NCBI GenBank assembly: GCA_944990035.1
Contig: CALYLX010000153.1
Location: 124,001 to 188,000 of the forward strand
DNA length: 64,000 nt
Direction: 5' to 3'
Source: Clitopilus passeckerianus
Taxonomy: Eukaryota; Basidiomycota; Agaricomycetes; Agaricales; Entolomataceae
Shown here piece after piece: positions 1-11,435 of this stretch. Position 1 is the stretch's first letter. Each line of letters starts with the position of its first letter. A program made the position numbers and the translations under genes. The notes beneath the pieces were generated by a model. The model was not told the DNA's origin, did not search any database, and saw nothing but the letters and a program-made list of their open reading frames with translations.

Positions 1-2991
1 CAGAACGTCTGGATCCGCGCCAAGACGTCCATCTCCCAGACCCTAGAACATCAGAAAACTGAAGAAGTCAAGAAGAAACTTGAAGACCTCATTCCCCCCG
101 AATACCACGAATTCAAGAAAGTCTTCGAGAAAGAAGCATCAGAACGATTTCCCCCATCTCGGCCTTGGGATCACGCCATTGATCTCAAACCAGACTTTGT
201 TCCGAAAGACTGCAAGGTCTACCCTCTCAACCCAAAGGAGCAAGCCGAAATGGACAAATTTCTCGAAGAAAACTTACGGAAAGGATACATCCGACCCTCG
301 AAATCACCTCAAGCATCACCCTTCTTCTTTGTAGCGAAGAAAGAAGCAAACGCACTACGACCCTGCCAAGATTACCGATATCTCAACAGTGGAACTGTCA
401 AGAATGCCTACCCCTTACCACTAGTCAGCGACCTACTCGACAAACTCAGAGGAGCAAAGATTTTCACAAAACTAGACATCCGATGGGGATATCATAATGT
501 CCGGATCAAAGAAGGAGACGAGTGGAAAGCAGCCTTCAAAACAAATCGAGGCTTGTTTGAACCCACCGTCATGTTCTTTGGACTATGCAACTCCCCAGCC
601 ACGTTTCAAGCAATGATGAACCACATCTTCAGAGACGTGATCGATGAAGGATGGTTAATCATCTACATGGATGACATGTTACTCTTCTCTAAAGACCCAA
701 GAGAACATGAGAAGCGCACCAAACGGGTACTCCAAAGGCTGATGGAACACAACCTGTTCCTCAAAGCTGAGAAATGCAAATTCAACGTGACAGAAGTCGA
801 ATTCCTTGGAATGATCATATCGCCAGACAAGATCCACATGGACCCGACTAAACTCGATGGGATAAAGAAATGGCCAACCCCGACCACCGTAAAAGAAGTT
901 CGGTCCTTTTTGGGATTTGGCAATTTCTACCGAAGATTCATAGGGAAATATGCGGAACTAGCCCGACCCCTGAACAATCTCACCAAGAAAGATCAGCCCT
1001 TTACATGGGGAAAGGAACAAGAAGAAGCATTTGAAGCCCTAAAGAAAAGGTTCGCGGAGACACCCGTACTCACGATGCCCGATCCAACGAAACCATTCAC
1101 CATTGAATGTGATGCATCCAAGTGGGCAACAGGAGCAGTGCTACGCCAACGAGACGAAAATAACGACTGGCACCCTTGTGGATACATCTCTCACTCCTTC
1201 ACCCCAACCGAACGGAACTACGAAATCTACGACAGGGAACTACTCGCTATAGTCAGAGCACTGGAGACTTGGCGACACTATCTACAAGGATCAGCCCACC
1301 CTGTCACGGTATTCTCCGACCATAAGAACCTGACCTACTACCGAACGCCACAGAAACTTAGCCGACGACAAGCACGATGGAGTTTACTCCTCTCCCAATA
1401 TGACCTAAACCTAGTCCACGTACCAGGAACTCAGATGGTCCAATCTGACGAACTATCCCGACGAGCAGATCACATTCTAGACCACGACACCGACAACGAA
1501 GACATCACCATGCTACCTGATAAACTCTTCATCCGAACAATTGACACCGAACTTAAGGCGGAATTTGCCGAACACATGATGAAAGACGAATTCTTCACGG
1601 AAGCAATACGACACCTGAAGAACCACTCTACCCCCATCAAATCGGCTTTAGCCGACTGGAAAGTAGAGGACTCTCTCCTCTTCTTCCGAGGGCGATGCTA
1701 CGTCCCTAATGACGCTACCCTACGACGAAGCCTCATACAGAAGTATCATGACGCACCTATGGCCGGGCACCCAGGAGCATTCAAGACGATGGAGTTAATT
1801 TCCGAACACTACTGGTGGCCCAGAATGTTTGGAACTATCAAATCCTACGTTGATGGATGTGCCCCTTGCCAACAGATGAAGGTCAATACACACCCCACGG
1901 CACCTCCCCTGAACCCAGTCAAATTTACCGCCACACGACCCTTCGAACTTGCCTCTACAGATTTCATCACTGATCTTCCTGAGGTTAACGGTTACGACTC
2001 ACTCATGGTCGTGGTAGACCATGGCCTTAGTAAGGGGGTAATTTTGATCCCTTGCAAGAAGACCATTGACGCCCTAGGCACTGCCAACAACTACCTGGAT
2101 GCTGTCTACAGAAGATTCGGACTTCCTGACAAACTGATATCCGATAGAGGTCCACAATTCGCATCCAAAGTATTCCAAGAACTAGGACGACTCCTAGGAA
2201 TCAAGCTTTCCCTGACAACCGCATATCACCCACAAGCAGATGGAGAAACCGAACGCGTCAACCAAGACATTGGCGCTTATCTCCGACTATTCTGCGCCAA
2301 CAACCCCGAGAAATGGCTAGAACTAATTCCCCTAATGGAATTCGCCCATAACAAACGTGTTCATGCCGTCACCGCACAAACTCCATTCTACCTAATGAAT
2401 GGAGCAGAACCACGTGCTATTCCTCTTCCATATCAGAAGACCAATGTCCCTGCTGCGGAAACCCGAATGAAAGAACTCCAACAGGCACGAGACGAAGCTG
2501 CGGCCGCCCATGAACTTGCAAGACGAAAGATGGCCGAACGTGTCCGAAGTAACTTCAAACCATTTGAACAAGGACAGAAGGTTTGGTTGGAAACAACTAA
2601 CCTAAAACTGGCATACTACTCAAAGAAGTTCACGCCACGACGAGAAGGCCCCTTCACGATCAAAGAAGTTCTAGGTCCGCTGACCTACAGATTAGAACTA
2701 CCCCGAGCATGGAAAATTCACCCTGTGTTCCACGCCACCCTCCTCACACCATACAAGGAAACCGAGACACATGGGCCCAATTTCCTAGAACCGCCACCTG
2801 ACCTCATCAATCAAGAAGAAGAATGGGAAGTGGAAGAAATTGTCGCACACAAACGACATCGTGGGAAGATCCTTTACAAGATCAAGTGGAAAGGATATCC
2901 GACATCGGAGAACTCATGGGAACCTGTGAGAAACCTCCAGAACGCCAAGAAGACCCTTGAAGCATATAAGAAGAGGAAGAACATTCGGTGA
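1..2991 (+). CDS. Ty3/gypsy pol polyprotein (RT, RNase H, integrase, chromodomain), partial
   Basis: The frame is open from base 1 to the TGA at 2989-2991; the first internal ATG is at 250 but translation clearly comes from further left. Domains in order are reverse transcriptase with the active-site motif YMDD ([10 protein letters not shown], about 662-691), RNase H (begins [13 protein letters not shown]), an HHCC zinc-binding integrase N-terminus ([18 protein letters not shown] to CAPCQQMK), a DDE integrase core ([25 protein letters not shown]) and a C-terminal chromodomain ([19 protein letters not shown]). The chromodomain is expected to steer integration to particular chromatin. No internal stop or frameshift is visible, so the enzyme may be functional. 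The next ORF starts 50 bases downstream. Confidence 0.95.
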   Translation, partial: QNVWIRAKTSISQTLEHQKTEEVKKKLEDLIPPEYHEFKKVFEKEASERFPPSRPWDHAIDLKPDFVPKDCKVYPLNPKEQAEMDKFLEENLRKGYIRPSKSPQASPFFFVAKKEANALRPCQDYRYLNSGTVKNAYPLPLVSDLLDKLRGAKIFTKLDIRWGYHNVRIKEGDEWKAAFKTNRGLFEPTVMFFGLCNSPATFQAMMNHIFRDVIDEGWLIIYMDDMLLFSKDPREHEKRTKRVLQRLMEHNLFLKAEKCKFNVTEVEFLGMIISPDKIHMDPTKLDGIKKWPTPTTVKEVRSFLGFGNFYRRFIGKYAELARPLNNLTKKDQPFTWGKEQEEAFEALKKRFAETPVLTMPDPTKPFTIECDASKWATGAVLRQRDENNDWHPCGYISHSFTPTERNYEIYDRELLAIVRALETWRHYLQGSAHPVTVFSDHKNLTYYRTPQKLSRRQARWSLLLSQYDLNLVHVPGTQMVQSDELSRRADHILDHDTDNEDITMLPDKLFIRTIDTELKAEFAEHMMKDEFFTEAIRHLKNHSTPIKSALADWKVEDSLLFFRGRCYVPNDATLRRSLIQKYHDAPMAGHPGAFKTMELISEHYWWPRMFGTIKSYVDGCAPCQQMKVNTHPTAPPLNPVKFTATRPFELASTDFITDLPEVNGYDSLMVVVDHGLSKGVILIPCKKTIDALGTANNYLDAVYRRFGLPDKLISDRGPQFASKVFQELGRLLGIKLSLTTAYHPQADGETERVNQDIGAYLRLFCANNPEKWLELIPLMEFAHNKRVHAVTAQTPFYLMNGAEPRAIPLPYQKTNVPAAETRMKELQQARDEAAAAHELARRKMAERVRSNFKPFEQGQKVWLETTNLKLAYYSKKFTPRREGPFTIKEVLGPLTYRLELPRAWKIHPVFHATLLTPYKETETHGPNFLEPPPDLINQEEEWEVEEIVAHKRHRGKILYKIKWKGYPTSENSWEPVRNLQNAKKTLEAYKKRKNIR

Positions 2992-3041
2992 ATCTCCATC
3001 AACCCACAGCACTTTGCCGAAGCAAACACATCTTGCTTATA

Positions 3042-3921
3042 ATGTCCTCCAATGTCTCCTCCTACGACCGCACCATCATCCTTAACACCTTCAAAACCGA
3101 TTCCGCTGTTACGGCGCTCCGTACAAACACTGCCTGGAGCAGCAACGACAACCTCCTCACCGAAGTGGCAGAGCGGGGCTCAGCCTACCACGACCGAAGA
3201 ACCGAATCCGCAACGAAGTGGCTCGTCTACGCCACCTATATTCGAAAACCCTTGAAGAACTTGATCGAGCTCTTGACAGCTCTGACCAACGCACGGAGGA
3301 AACCCTCACCGACCTCTTCTTTGCTGCCGGAGGTACAGCCTTCCGGGATCAGCACTATCCTGAACGACGGAGTTGGTTCCCAACCCGAAAGAGACAGATT
3401 TCGAAACCCTTGCCGCCAATCCCTGGGGGCCTGAGGAAGATCAAACCACTGAAGAACCGACGATTCTCACGGCACGTCAGGTTCGAGGAACCCTCCGAGA
3501 ATTCCCCCCCGTCACCAACCTTGCTACCGCTGCCAAGATAAAGCACAATCCCTTCATTCAAACTATACCCGAGGATCAAGATAGTGACAAGGAAAACGTC
3601 AACCCAAATGTCAAACCCACCGACACCTTACCTCTCTGCATTCGAAAGCCCACCAGAGTCAGATTCGCCAACTCTGGTGAACCCTCTTCCTCAACGATCT
3701 CGTCACAGAAGGCGCCGCGTACCGGATACCTCGCCAACCAGCCACCACCGCCCCGACACTTCCGATGCTATGTTTGCAGAGGCAGACATCGACAATACCA
3801 TTGCTTTCGTTTTGTTTGTCGTCTGTGTCATCATCGCGGCCCAGGCCATTACCCGGTTAACTGTCCACAACGCTATTGGAAGAACATAGACCGCCATTTC
3901 TGGGGCAAGAAGAAGAATTGA
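3042..3921 (+). pseudogene. third ORF of the gypsy element (zinc-finger protein), two frameshifts
   Basis: This is homologous to the intact 289-residue ORF at 11436-12305. It begins at ATG 3042 (MSSNVSSYDRTIILNTFK), loses frame near 3204-3212 and again near 3375-3385, and ends in the frame that stops at 3921. Each break is explained by one missing base. The C-terminal part keeps a Cys/His cluster (RCYVCRGRHRQYHCF, then CRLCHHRGPGHYPVNC), which reads as two zinc-knuckle-like motifs, the second CX2CX6HX4C. It lies between pol and the 3' LTR, where simple Ty3/gypsy elements have no gene. Its function is unknown; nucleic-acid binding is an inference from the Cys/His cluster. Confidence 0.85.
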
Positions 3922-3954
3922 AGCCAGGTGACTTCAACGCTAGCGAGAGGGTAA

Positions 3955-4417
3955 TGTTACAGTTACCTTGGATACGCACCCGGACTCTTTTTCCTTTTAC
4001 TCATCTACCATTACTATTCCCCGCCCCACTTACGTTTATACGATTACTCAGTACTGCTGCGCATTACTCATCCCTTTAGCTATGATTACTCAGTATTCTC
4101 ACGATCGTGGGATACTTGTATTATATTTACTTACCATGACTCGTCGTGACTCTTACTCTGACTCACTCCGAGTCATACTTACTTTCGCTTACTTAGCATT
4201 GCTGCGCAATGCCCAACCCTTAGCCCTACTCTTCATGTATAAATACTTTCACGCTTTCGGTCTTGCTTCCCCAGCTTGACCTAAAAGCCTATACATCGCT
4301 ATTTGCTTTAACTTCGACTCGCTCGATTACTCTCGCTCGTCTCTACAAAGGCTGGTAGAGGACTAAGCAGCTGAACTCTTGATACTTGGTTAAGCACGTA
4401 GCGATACAAGCTTAACA
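3955..4417 (+). repeat. 3' LTR of the left gypsy element (463 bp)
   Basis: It starts TGTTAC after the purine tract AGCGAGAGGGTAA (3942-3954) and ends TTAACA, the usual TG...CA termini. Length and layout match the 465-base LTR of the second element, but the sequences have diverged strongly. Shared pieces are the palindrome core CACGATCGTG, several GCTGCGCA motifs, a TATA box and the CAGCTTGACCT block. Confidence 0.9.
4238..4281 (+). promoter_or_regulatory. LTR core promoter: TATA box and likely transcript start
   Basis: TATAAATA sits at 4238-4245. About 33 bases downstream is CAGCTTGACCT (4272-4282). The same block lies the same distance from a TATA box in the second element's LTR. There it is complementary to the sequence just inside the 5' LTR, as expected if the RNA 5' end primes its own reverse transcription. 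Confidence 0.6.
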
Positions 4418-5997
4418 GCATGGTTAAAAGCAACGAGCGGGAAATAGTAGTCCATTTGAAACCGCTTATCATAATACATTAGGTTGGCAGCTTTCTGACG
4501 ATCCTCCCCAATATCTTCGGCCTTTACCAGATCGTTCCCGACTCCACCTTTCCCGAAAGGATACAGCCAAGCAAACATGGCCGTGTACACTTCTGGGTTG
4601 TCGTATATGGATTCAGGTTCTGCACTATGACCAATACCGAGGGATTTCTCGCCCTGATTCATATGGTCCAGGGCCTTCAGCTTGATCTCGGCCATTGTCA
4701 GCCCATCGAATTCAGCCCCAGTCAACCCATGGACGCGGAAGGAACAAGGGCCAGATGTTGTGCCTGGGTCCAAGTCTTCCGCTTCATAGCCGCTCATTGC
4801 CAATGGATTGACATGCTCGTCATCTGATTTGGTCTCCTTCCAGTCAACCGAACAGACGACGTCAGTCATCTCGTATGTGTGCAGATTGTCCTCTGAGATT
4901 TCAAGTTCCTCGTAAGCGCTATGATTTAACTTCAACCACTCCAGCGCGCTACGAACGCGGTCGCGGCGTACAAGCATAGGAGTTCGCTTGTAGTCGGTCA
5001 TCGTAGGCTGAGTGGAACCTAGATGAATGTAAGCCAGGACCTCGCTCATTTGATCCTTTGGCGGAGGTAGTTTATGGTAAACCTTGACCGTAGGATTAGC
5101 GAACATAATAGCGTTCGCTGTAAGCTTTCCACGACCGGATGCCACTCTCATGACACAGCAGTTGTGGCGAACTTTAGCAACCAGCTGCTGTTCACCAAAG
5201 GTCAGGTCCTTCAACGCGTCAGGAACTTCACCTACCCAGAACCCGTTCGCCAATGCAAACAACGGGGTGCGCCCTTTTGATAAATCAGAATGGCAGGCCT
5301 CGCAGATTTTCGAGCACCCGGGTGCAAGTACCGGCCCAGGGATATGTGTGATAGGATCTGAAGAGCTGAATCTTTCGGCACGGGTGGCCTCCGGACTCTC
5401 TAGAAGATCGAGGTTGTAGGTTGATGGGACCCAGTCTAAGAGCTGGGATAGAGGTGTCAACCGGCCACAAGTGATACAGCCCGCCTCCATAAAGGCATCA
5501 GGGGAACATGCCTTGACATAATCACTTATAATCCGATGCTCGACCTTATGTGAAAGAGGCGACGGCGGAAAGTCGACAGGACCCACAAAGGTAATTGGGG
5601 TGACATCCTTGTTCTTTGGTTTAAGGACAATAACACGAGGTAAACAACCTTCTGTTGAACAGTCATGGGAAGCTAGCCTCGTCTTCAATGCTCCCACAGA
5701 CCGGGATGAACCTGGTCGAAGGCCATGTATTTTGAAAACCGATAAAAGTTGCTCCTGTGTCAGAATCGGGGCCAAAGTGCGCAGAGGAAGGTTGCACAAG
5801 ACCCTGCGCGAAGATCGGTCGTTGAAGTCCTCGCCTGGTGGCTCTATAGATGTTTCATACCTCAGCACGGTTGCCGCTGCATAGAGCGGCGAGTCGGTTA
5901 GGTACAAATAGTTCTCAACTTCCGAGTATAGAAGACTCCTACACCTAGACGACTTGTCTTTCAGCACCTTTCGACCTGTGCTGCGAGTTGGTGGCAT
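4390..5997 (-). pseudogene. Helitron Rep/helicase, N-terminal DUF6570 part, truncated by LTR insertion
   Basis: An open frame starts at 5997 and runs 526 codons to the LTR boundary at 4418; eight more codons and the stop come from the LTR. It matches the N-terminal part of basidiomycete Helitron proteins: the cysteine pair in EAGCITCGRLTPL, then CSKICEACHSDL, RTPLFALANGFWVGEVP, KVRHNCCVMRV and MFANPTVKVYHKLPPP (DUF6570). It ends with the start of the Helitron-like N domain (YTAMFAWLYPFGKGGVG, RFQMDYYFPLVAFNH). The HUH endonuclease and helicase regions are missing. They would be expected on the far side of the gypsy element, outside the window. Confidence 0.88.
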
Positions 5998-6281
5998 CCT
6001 TGTTAGTTTCTAGTCAAGTTAGGTCAAGTTAGATTGTGGTTTATCGCAAGAAGGAAAAGACAAATTTGACGAGGTAAAATTGTCCACCTAATGTCGGCAT
6101 TGCTCACACGTTCGTTAATCCTTTCCCAGAGTACTGACGTCACTCTATTGACCAGCAAAATTTTATTATAAGTTTTCGTTTCAAATTGTAAAGGACCGTA
6201 GGCTAAATGTATGGACGTCAAATTTGACTTTTTGAGTGATCAGGGCCTGATCGTCTAGGCAAAAGGATATTCAGCGTGCTC

Positions 6282-8688
6282 TCACTCCACATCGTCAGTT
6301 CCATCCTCCGAAACTTCATCATCACCAGCCATCTCGTCCCAGCCGAGGACCAGCACCCAAAGGACGTTGAAGTTGACAACAGGTCCCTCGACATCGTCGT
6401 TGGAATACTCAGAGACGTTAACGGAGTGAGCGACGACAGCACAGGCACCGACGACGTTACCATCGATACGATCAATTCCCATAGAAGCCATGCCCTCCTC
6501 GACCTTATCAAGCGGTAGCGAGGCCAGCTTTTGGATGCATTCAGTCAAGTTGAAAGACTTGTCGTTGTTTGCCAAGAAATTGACGGCATCGTAGACGGGG
6601 ACTATAGACGATTCAGCAGTGAGCAGTAAGAAGCAGTAGTGAACTTACCGGTCTCGCTGGTTAGAAGGTAGGTCTTCCTAGTGGACGACGCTGGGCCTGC
6701 ACCACGGTAAAGGGTGCGAGTGGCCCTCGGCTTCCTAGGGGACGCGCCCTCCTGAGCTAGAAACAGAAGAGTGTAAGCAAAAGAGCGTAACATCATATGA
6801 GTGAACATACCTGGGGGAATGGTTCCAAACGTAAGTGTCGAATGATATACGTTGGCAAGGAGCTTTTCCTCTCGAAGGAGCATCCCAATGCAACCGAAAA
6901 TACGATCGTGGTCCATCGCATGAGGTAGGCCAGATAAAAACTTCGTGGTCGGGGCGCGTACGCCAGGCTGGTTCACAGGCGGGCGCTTGAGATGAGACTC
7001 CGTGACCCACACAGTCGTGACCGCGATGGCGGGATCGTTGCCGACATAAAGTTGACGGCGTGGTTTCTTCTTAGACCCGCGAGGAACGGGAGTCGTGACC
7101 ACGCGTAACATCCTAGGAGAGACCCTGGCTAGGTTAACGTAGCAGCCAGCAGACTTGAACGAGACGGCAGACAAGGGGGCCCTAAGTGCGGTGAGCAATG
7201 GCAAATGCTGGTAGAGAGCCTAGACACTTACTGCTCATCCATGTCAGGGCACGTAGTCTCCCAGTCCGAAAATACAAAGCCATTGTCGGCAGGGCGTCCG
7301 TTGAAACCAAGTGTCTCGCATTGTCTGTTTTTCGAGGATTAATATAACGTGGGGAAAGGACAATGGGTAGCTTACTTCAGTTTCGGATCGGTTTTGTAGA
7401 TGTGAGCGAGCTTCGGATCCACCAGACTTTCGTCATATACCTCGCACTCTTCAGGCTCTGCAAATCGGTCCTTGGGTTTAGGAGGAAGCAAGTCTTCCTG
7501 GAAGACCGAAGGAGCCTCCAGAGCTTCCAACTCAGACTGAGCAGGCACTTTCCCAGCCTTCTTGACAGGAGTTGGTGGAGCAGGCGGTGCAGGGGCAGCA
7601 GGTGCATTGATGGTGTTGCCCACGAACGGGTCGGGAATGTCGGAGGCCAGAGCAGACTCCTTCTCAAGTTTCTTGACAGGGGTTGATGGAAGGAGCGGAG
7701 GATCGATGACAGTGGGCGCGACAGAATCGGGAGCAAAGACGGGCTGCTCTATGGGCAATGCGCCTTGGGAAAGCAGCGGAGTGCGAGGCTCTTCAAGTGA
7801 CCTGGTCGAGTAGGATATGTCAGGGGCTGCACTTGCAATGCGTTCGCGGAAAACATACCCAACGGCAGGAGTACCGGTCAATGCCTCCAAAACTGCAGGA
7901 TTCCCCGCGATCTTATTCAACAGTTCACTGATAGACGTAAGTAGGAGAGCCCGACATGAGCGATTGTGATACGAACCGGAGCTGCTGAGCTGATAGGTTA
8001 CTAAAGCAAGGTGAGCATGTGTCGAGGACAATGATGGGAGTCTAATACATACTCAATGACATTGGACGACACCGTGTACGCGGCAGTGTCGTCGAGCTTC
8101 ATCCGTTTACTATTCGAAGGAGAAAGTTCGTGAAAACATACTTGCAAGACAGGTGGTAACTTACAGAGGAGATGTCTCGACATCGCTGATACCCACGTCG
8201 TCGGGAGCCCTTTTCCTAGCAAAGGGTTAATAGAGAGCGCAGTGGATAGAGTTGAGAGGCTTACGAGCTAGGTTGCTCCTCAGCGGGTTGGGCAGGCTGA
8301 CCGTCGTCATCGCCATCGTCGTCGTCGGAATGTCTAGCAGGAAAAAATTAGAAAGGTTTCAGGAGCAAACAATAAGGCGTCTTACAGAACTTTTTTGTTT
8401 CTAGCAGAGGGAGGACGGCTACCAGAAGACATCCTAGCAGTTTGCTTCCTGCCATGTTCGTCAGCTAAACAGCACCTGCAACCGAAGATGGCGACCTCAC
8501 CGAGCGAGACGAGTCAAGCGATGCCTGTAGGATTTGCGTTACAGAAAGAACACAGGGATCGGTAACCTACTCACTGTTCCTGCATCATGGCAAGGCGTCT
8601 GTTGAGGGGCTGTTCACTGCAGAGGGGAGGGAATGAGAGTGAAATTCAAATGTGGCAGAGTGACTTACACCGAATTTTCTGAAGACAT
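6282..8688 (-). CDS. hypothetical acidic protein, 592 aa, 13 exons, upstream of the DUF6570 Helitron ORF
   Basis: I do not recognise this family. Exons: 8688-8669, 8616-8575, 8524-8501, 8433-8386, 8333-8265, 8215-8165, 8109-8053, 8000-7977, 7927-7376, 7324-7232, 7181-6811, 6756-6649, 6601-6282. All splice sites are GT-AG and the 1779 coding bases close in frame, which supports the model. The protein starts MSSENSVEQPLNRRLAMMQ, has an acidic stretch (HSDDDDGDDDG) near residue 50, a Pro/Ala-rich linker near 170-200, a basic patch (PRGSKKKPRRQLY) and an acidic end (GDDEVSEDGTDDVE). Introns are 47-68 bases. It ends 284 bases before the Helitron ORF on the same strand, so it may be Helitron cargo, an accessory gene or an ordinary neighbour. 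Confidence 0.75.
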
Positions 8689-9534
8689 TGAAGACAAAGT
8701 AAATCTTGAAAAGGCGAAGGCAAGAGGTCAAGTCCGAAGTGAGCCTGGCCGATGACGGGCAAGTCGCAACGCTTTTTATCCGAGCTCAGCCTGGTACGTG
8801 CGCTGTATGGGATGAAGGTTCCGGCGGTATAATTAAAATAAATTTCTAAACGGTACGGATGGAGGAGGTGGCAGGCTTCATCATCCGTTGGAGAGGACCG
8901 AACAAATCGTCGAGATTCCAGGTTTTCTGCAGAAAGATATCAGCTCAGCCGCCAGCAGAAATCTGTTAGATACACATACCTGTCACCTCCAGGACTCTGT
9001 GGTCCCAAGAGAAGTTGTCGTGCGGTGGAAAACGAACACGCATCGTCTCGGGTGAACAGAGGCGGATGTGGGAGTTGAGGGCACATGAGCTGATCGGGAC
9101 GGATACTCGAAGTGGAGTCACTGTCACCGGATGTCACACAAGTTCCCAGCGCACGAGCCAAGGCGCCAAGGCGCCAAGCCGTGCATCACACTCACTGGCT
9201 TGTGCTTCAACGAACTTGTAGCGCACTTTTGCTTACTGTTGAATTCGAATGAATACACCTTCAAAGTCTGAGGCGGGATGAGGTTCAACGACGGTGAATG
9301 ATCATTGTAAATTAGAAAAGGCAAATCAGCTAATCGGAACGGATGAACAGACCCACACATGACCGGCGGGCCACTGCCAACTGGGTTGGATACCCGCTTT
9401 GACTCGACCCCTGCAGCCTAAACCACGGCCGAGGAATCCTGTCGCTGAACCCGTCGATGGGTGAGGTCGAGGCGCATGGACCATAAAATGCAAGAGAATT
9501 TGATATCGGTGCGGAACACCCCAGGCCATTCACA
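8689..9534. other. divergent intergenic region, no gene seen
   Basis: This 846-base space separates the starts of a minus-strand and a plus-strand gene and probably holds both promoters. I see only short unsupported ORFs and a small GGCGCCAA direct repeat near 9165-9180. Confidence 0.5.
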
Positions 9535-10801
9535 ATGAACCAATTTCGAACATTAAGTCCAAATTACGATTATGGACTGGCAGGTGAGTTTCCCTCAGAA
9601 ACAGCAAAGATGTCGTCTAACTGGCGGTACGCAGAGAAATTAGTACAGCGATGGATTCAAACGCGAGTAGGAGTACCTGAAGCCCACGCTGGGAGTGTGT
9701 TAGAAGCTGATGTACGTCCTACTCCGGACTTGCGTGGTATCATTCAAACATTCTGTTTCAGCCGAACACACTCTCGATTGTGCAGGCGCCACCTTTCTAT
9801 AACTACCGTGGGGTGTACGACGGGACCGAAGACGAAGCAGTATATAGAATGCAGGGAGTGCTCGTCTCCGCTGTTGTGCCACCATTTAAAACGGACAGGT
9901 GAGCACAAGTTGCTCCATGGGAACATCAACTAACGGGAATGTATGGCTGACAGTGTTTCACTCAAATCGCTGCGCTTCACCTATCAACACGCGGGTATCA
10001 TAGGTTGCGGAAGCGAGCTCTTCAAAGAGCAACATCGAAAGCTGCTGGGAATTCAACTCGTGTACTCTGCCTCTTCGGCCCACATCAAGCTCAAGCCATG
10101 GAGCCCATCGGTCTATGATGGGGATACCGAGCTAGTGGCGAAGTGTCGCCTTTTCACCGCAGGGAAGGATGCGACCTATAGCGTTCCTGCGCCTATTCCT
10201 GAGAACATCGACCCAGAAAGACACATCGCTCGGCTCTGTGAGCGGCCCGACGTAGAATTCACGGTGGATAACATCGTATCATACAAGAGACTGCAGGTAG
10301 ACCCTGAAGATGCATTCAGAACGTAAGCATTGGTTCCATTCAATCTGCTCTTTTCAGTAAAGCTGAAGGCCGTTATTGTAGATACACCGATATCCCACCC
10401 AATGTCTTTCGACCTGGGGATGTCGTCGAAATCGAATTCACGACCATGGGTGTTCCGAACAGCGACGGTGGAAAGGGGACTAGTTTCTTCCTAGTCCTCA
10501 GGGGTTTGACGCTACTAGATGATTCACTTTCAAAGGTTTGTCAATTTCAACTCCCTGAGGCCTCCCTACACTCAATGAACGCGCTCCATAGGCCGCAAAG
10601 TCTAAGGACCTGGAAGCCGCCCGTCGACAGGCAGAACCCGTGCCATCCAAAAGGGTGATGAGGCCCATGCCCTCCAAGAGGGAGATTAAGCGTCGCGTGG
10701 GGTATGATCGAGACGAGTCGGAGGTTGATGACCGGCGCAAGAAGCCAACTGCGCTGGCCTCGTTAACGGAGGCGTTGGGATCCATGTCGGTTGATCATTG
10801 A
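9535..10801 (+). CDS. hypothetical protein, 331 aa, six exons (gene C)
   Basis: Exons 9535-9583, 9635-9711, 9762-9898, 9954-10322, 10382-10535 and 10592-10801 give 996 bases in one frame. The protein starts MNQFRTLSPNYDYGLAG. Near its C-terminal third is the block PPNVFRPGDVVEIEFT followed by FFLVLRGLTLLDDSL; I recognise this pattern from agaricomycete hypothetical proteins of unknown function. The tail is basic (KRVMRPMPSKREIKRRVGY). The gene at 18168-19346 has a matching block (MYISRGDVVELWVTFEA) at the same place and is probably a diverged paralogue. The two lay about 150 bases apart before a gypsy element landed between them. No catalytic motif is evident. Confidence 0.82.
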
Positions 10802-10932
10802 GGGGGGGTGCTAGTGATGGCGGATGCCTAAATAATGTACAAACTCGATGCCCTCCGAAATATGAAAATTTTTTTTGACCCAATGGATTCGCCCTGACGA
10901 AGAGAACATATGAACAACGGAAGTGAGAGAAG

Positions 10933-10937
10933 GATGG
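10933..10937. repeat. target-site duplication GATGG (left copy)
   Basis: The five bases directly before the LTR at 10938 are repeated directly after the other LTR at 18150-18154, the normal footprint of LTR-retrotransposon integration. Confidence 0.95.
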
Positions 10938-11402
10938 TGTTAAGGCAGAGCCTAACAACTTAGGTAATACTGTTTACGCTCGATGTCTTTGATAAACAAA
11001 GACAGAGATTTGTCAGCAGCTGCGGCTGTACTGACGACCTGGTGAGATTGACGAAGCAAGGGACTTAAAGGCGAAATAGAGAACTAAGCAGTTAGGTAGA
11101 TTGCCTAGGTCAAGCTGAGGAGCCTTGACCAAATGGTACAGGTTTATATACCTATCTAGTAGTTCTAAATATAGCACATGCGCAGCATGCTGAGTAAGTA
11201 ATGAGTCATGCGCAGCATGATGAGTAAGTACATGAGTCAGAAAGAGTCAGATAAGGTATAAGTCTCTCACGATCGTGAGAGATGCGGAGTAAGCATGGAA
11301 AAAGATGAAAAATGCGCAGTGATGCGCAGCATATGTGAGTAATCGTGCATAGGTAAGCGGGCCGGGGTATGTAAGGAGAAACATGTAAGCAAAATCATAA
11401 CA
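10938..11402 (-). repeat. 3' LTR of the right gypsy element (465 bp)
   Basis: On the plus strand it reads TGTTAAGG...CATAACA with TGTTA/TAACA ends. It holds three ATGCGCAGCAT motifs and the perfect 20-base palindrome TCTCTCACGATCGTGAGAGA (11263-11282). Next to it, 11403-11415 (TTACCCTCTCGCT) is the complement of the polypurine tract. Confidence 0.95.
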
Positions 11403-11435
11403 TTACCCTCTCGCTATCGTTGAAGTCTCCTGACT

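Larger units (their letters stand above)
1..4417 (+). mobile_element. Ty3/gypsy (Tf1/sushi-like, chromodomain) LTR retrotransposon, 5' truncated by window
   Basis: The element reads left to right: an open pol frame from base 1, a short gap, a degraded third ORF (3042-3921), a purine-rich tract (3942-3954) and the 3' LTR (3955-4417). The gag gene, the protease and the 5' LTR lie outside the window. It is inserted in a Helitron helicase gene, whose remnant starts at 4418. The 5' target duplication cannot be checked. The five bases after the LTR are GCATG. Confidence 0.95.

Noticed and set aside
663..1187. ORFs antisense to pol
   Set aside because: They are frame shadows of the reverse-transcriptase and RNase H coding strand.
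9160..9185. GGCGCCAA direct repeat
   Set aside because: Only two adjacent copies; too short to call a repeat array or regulatory element.
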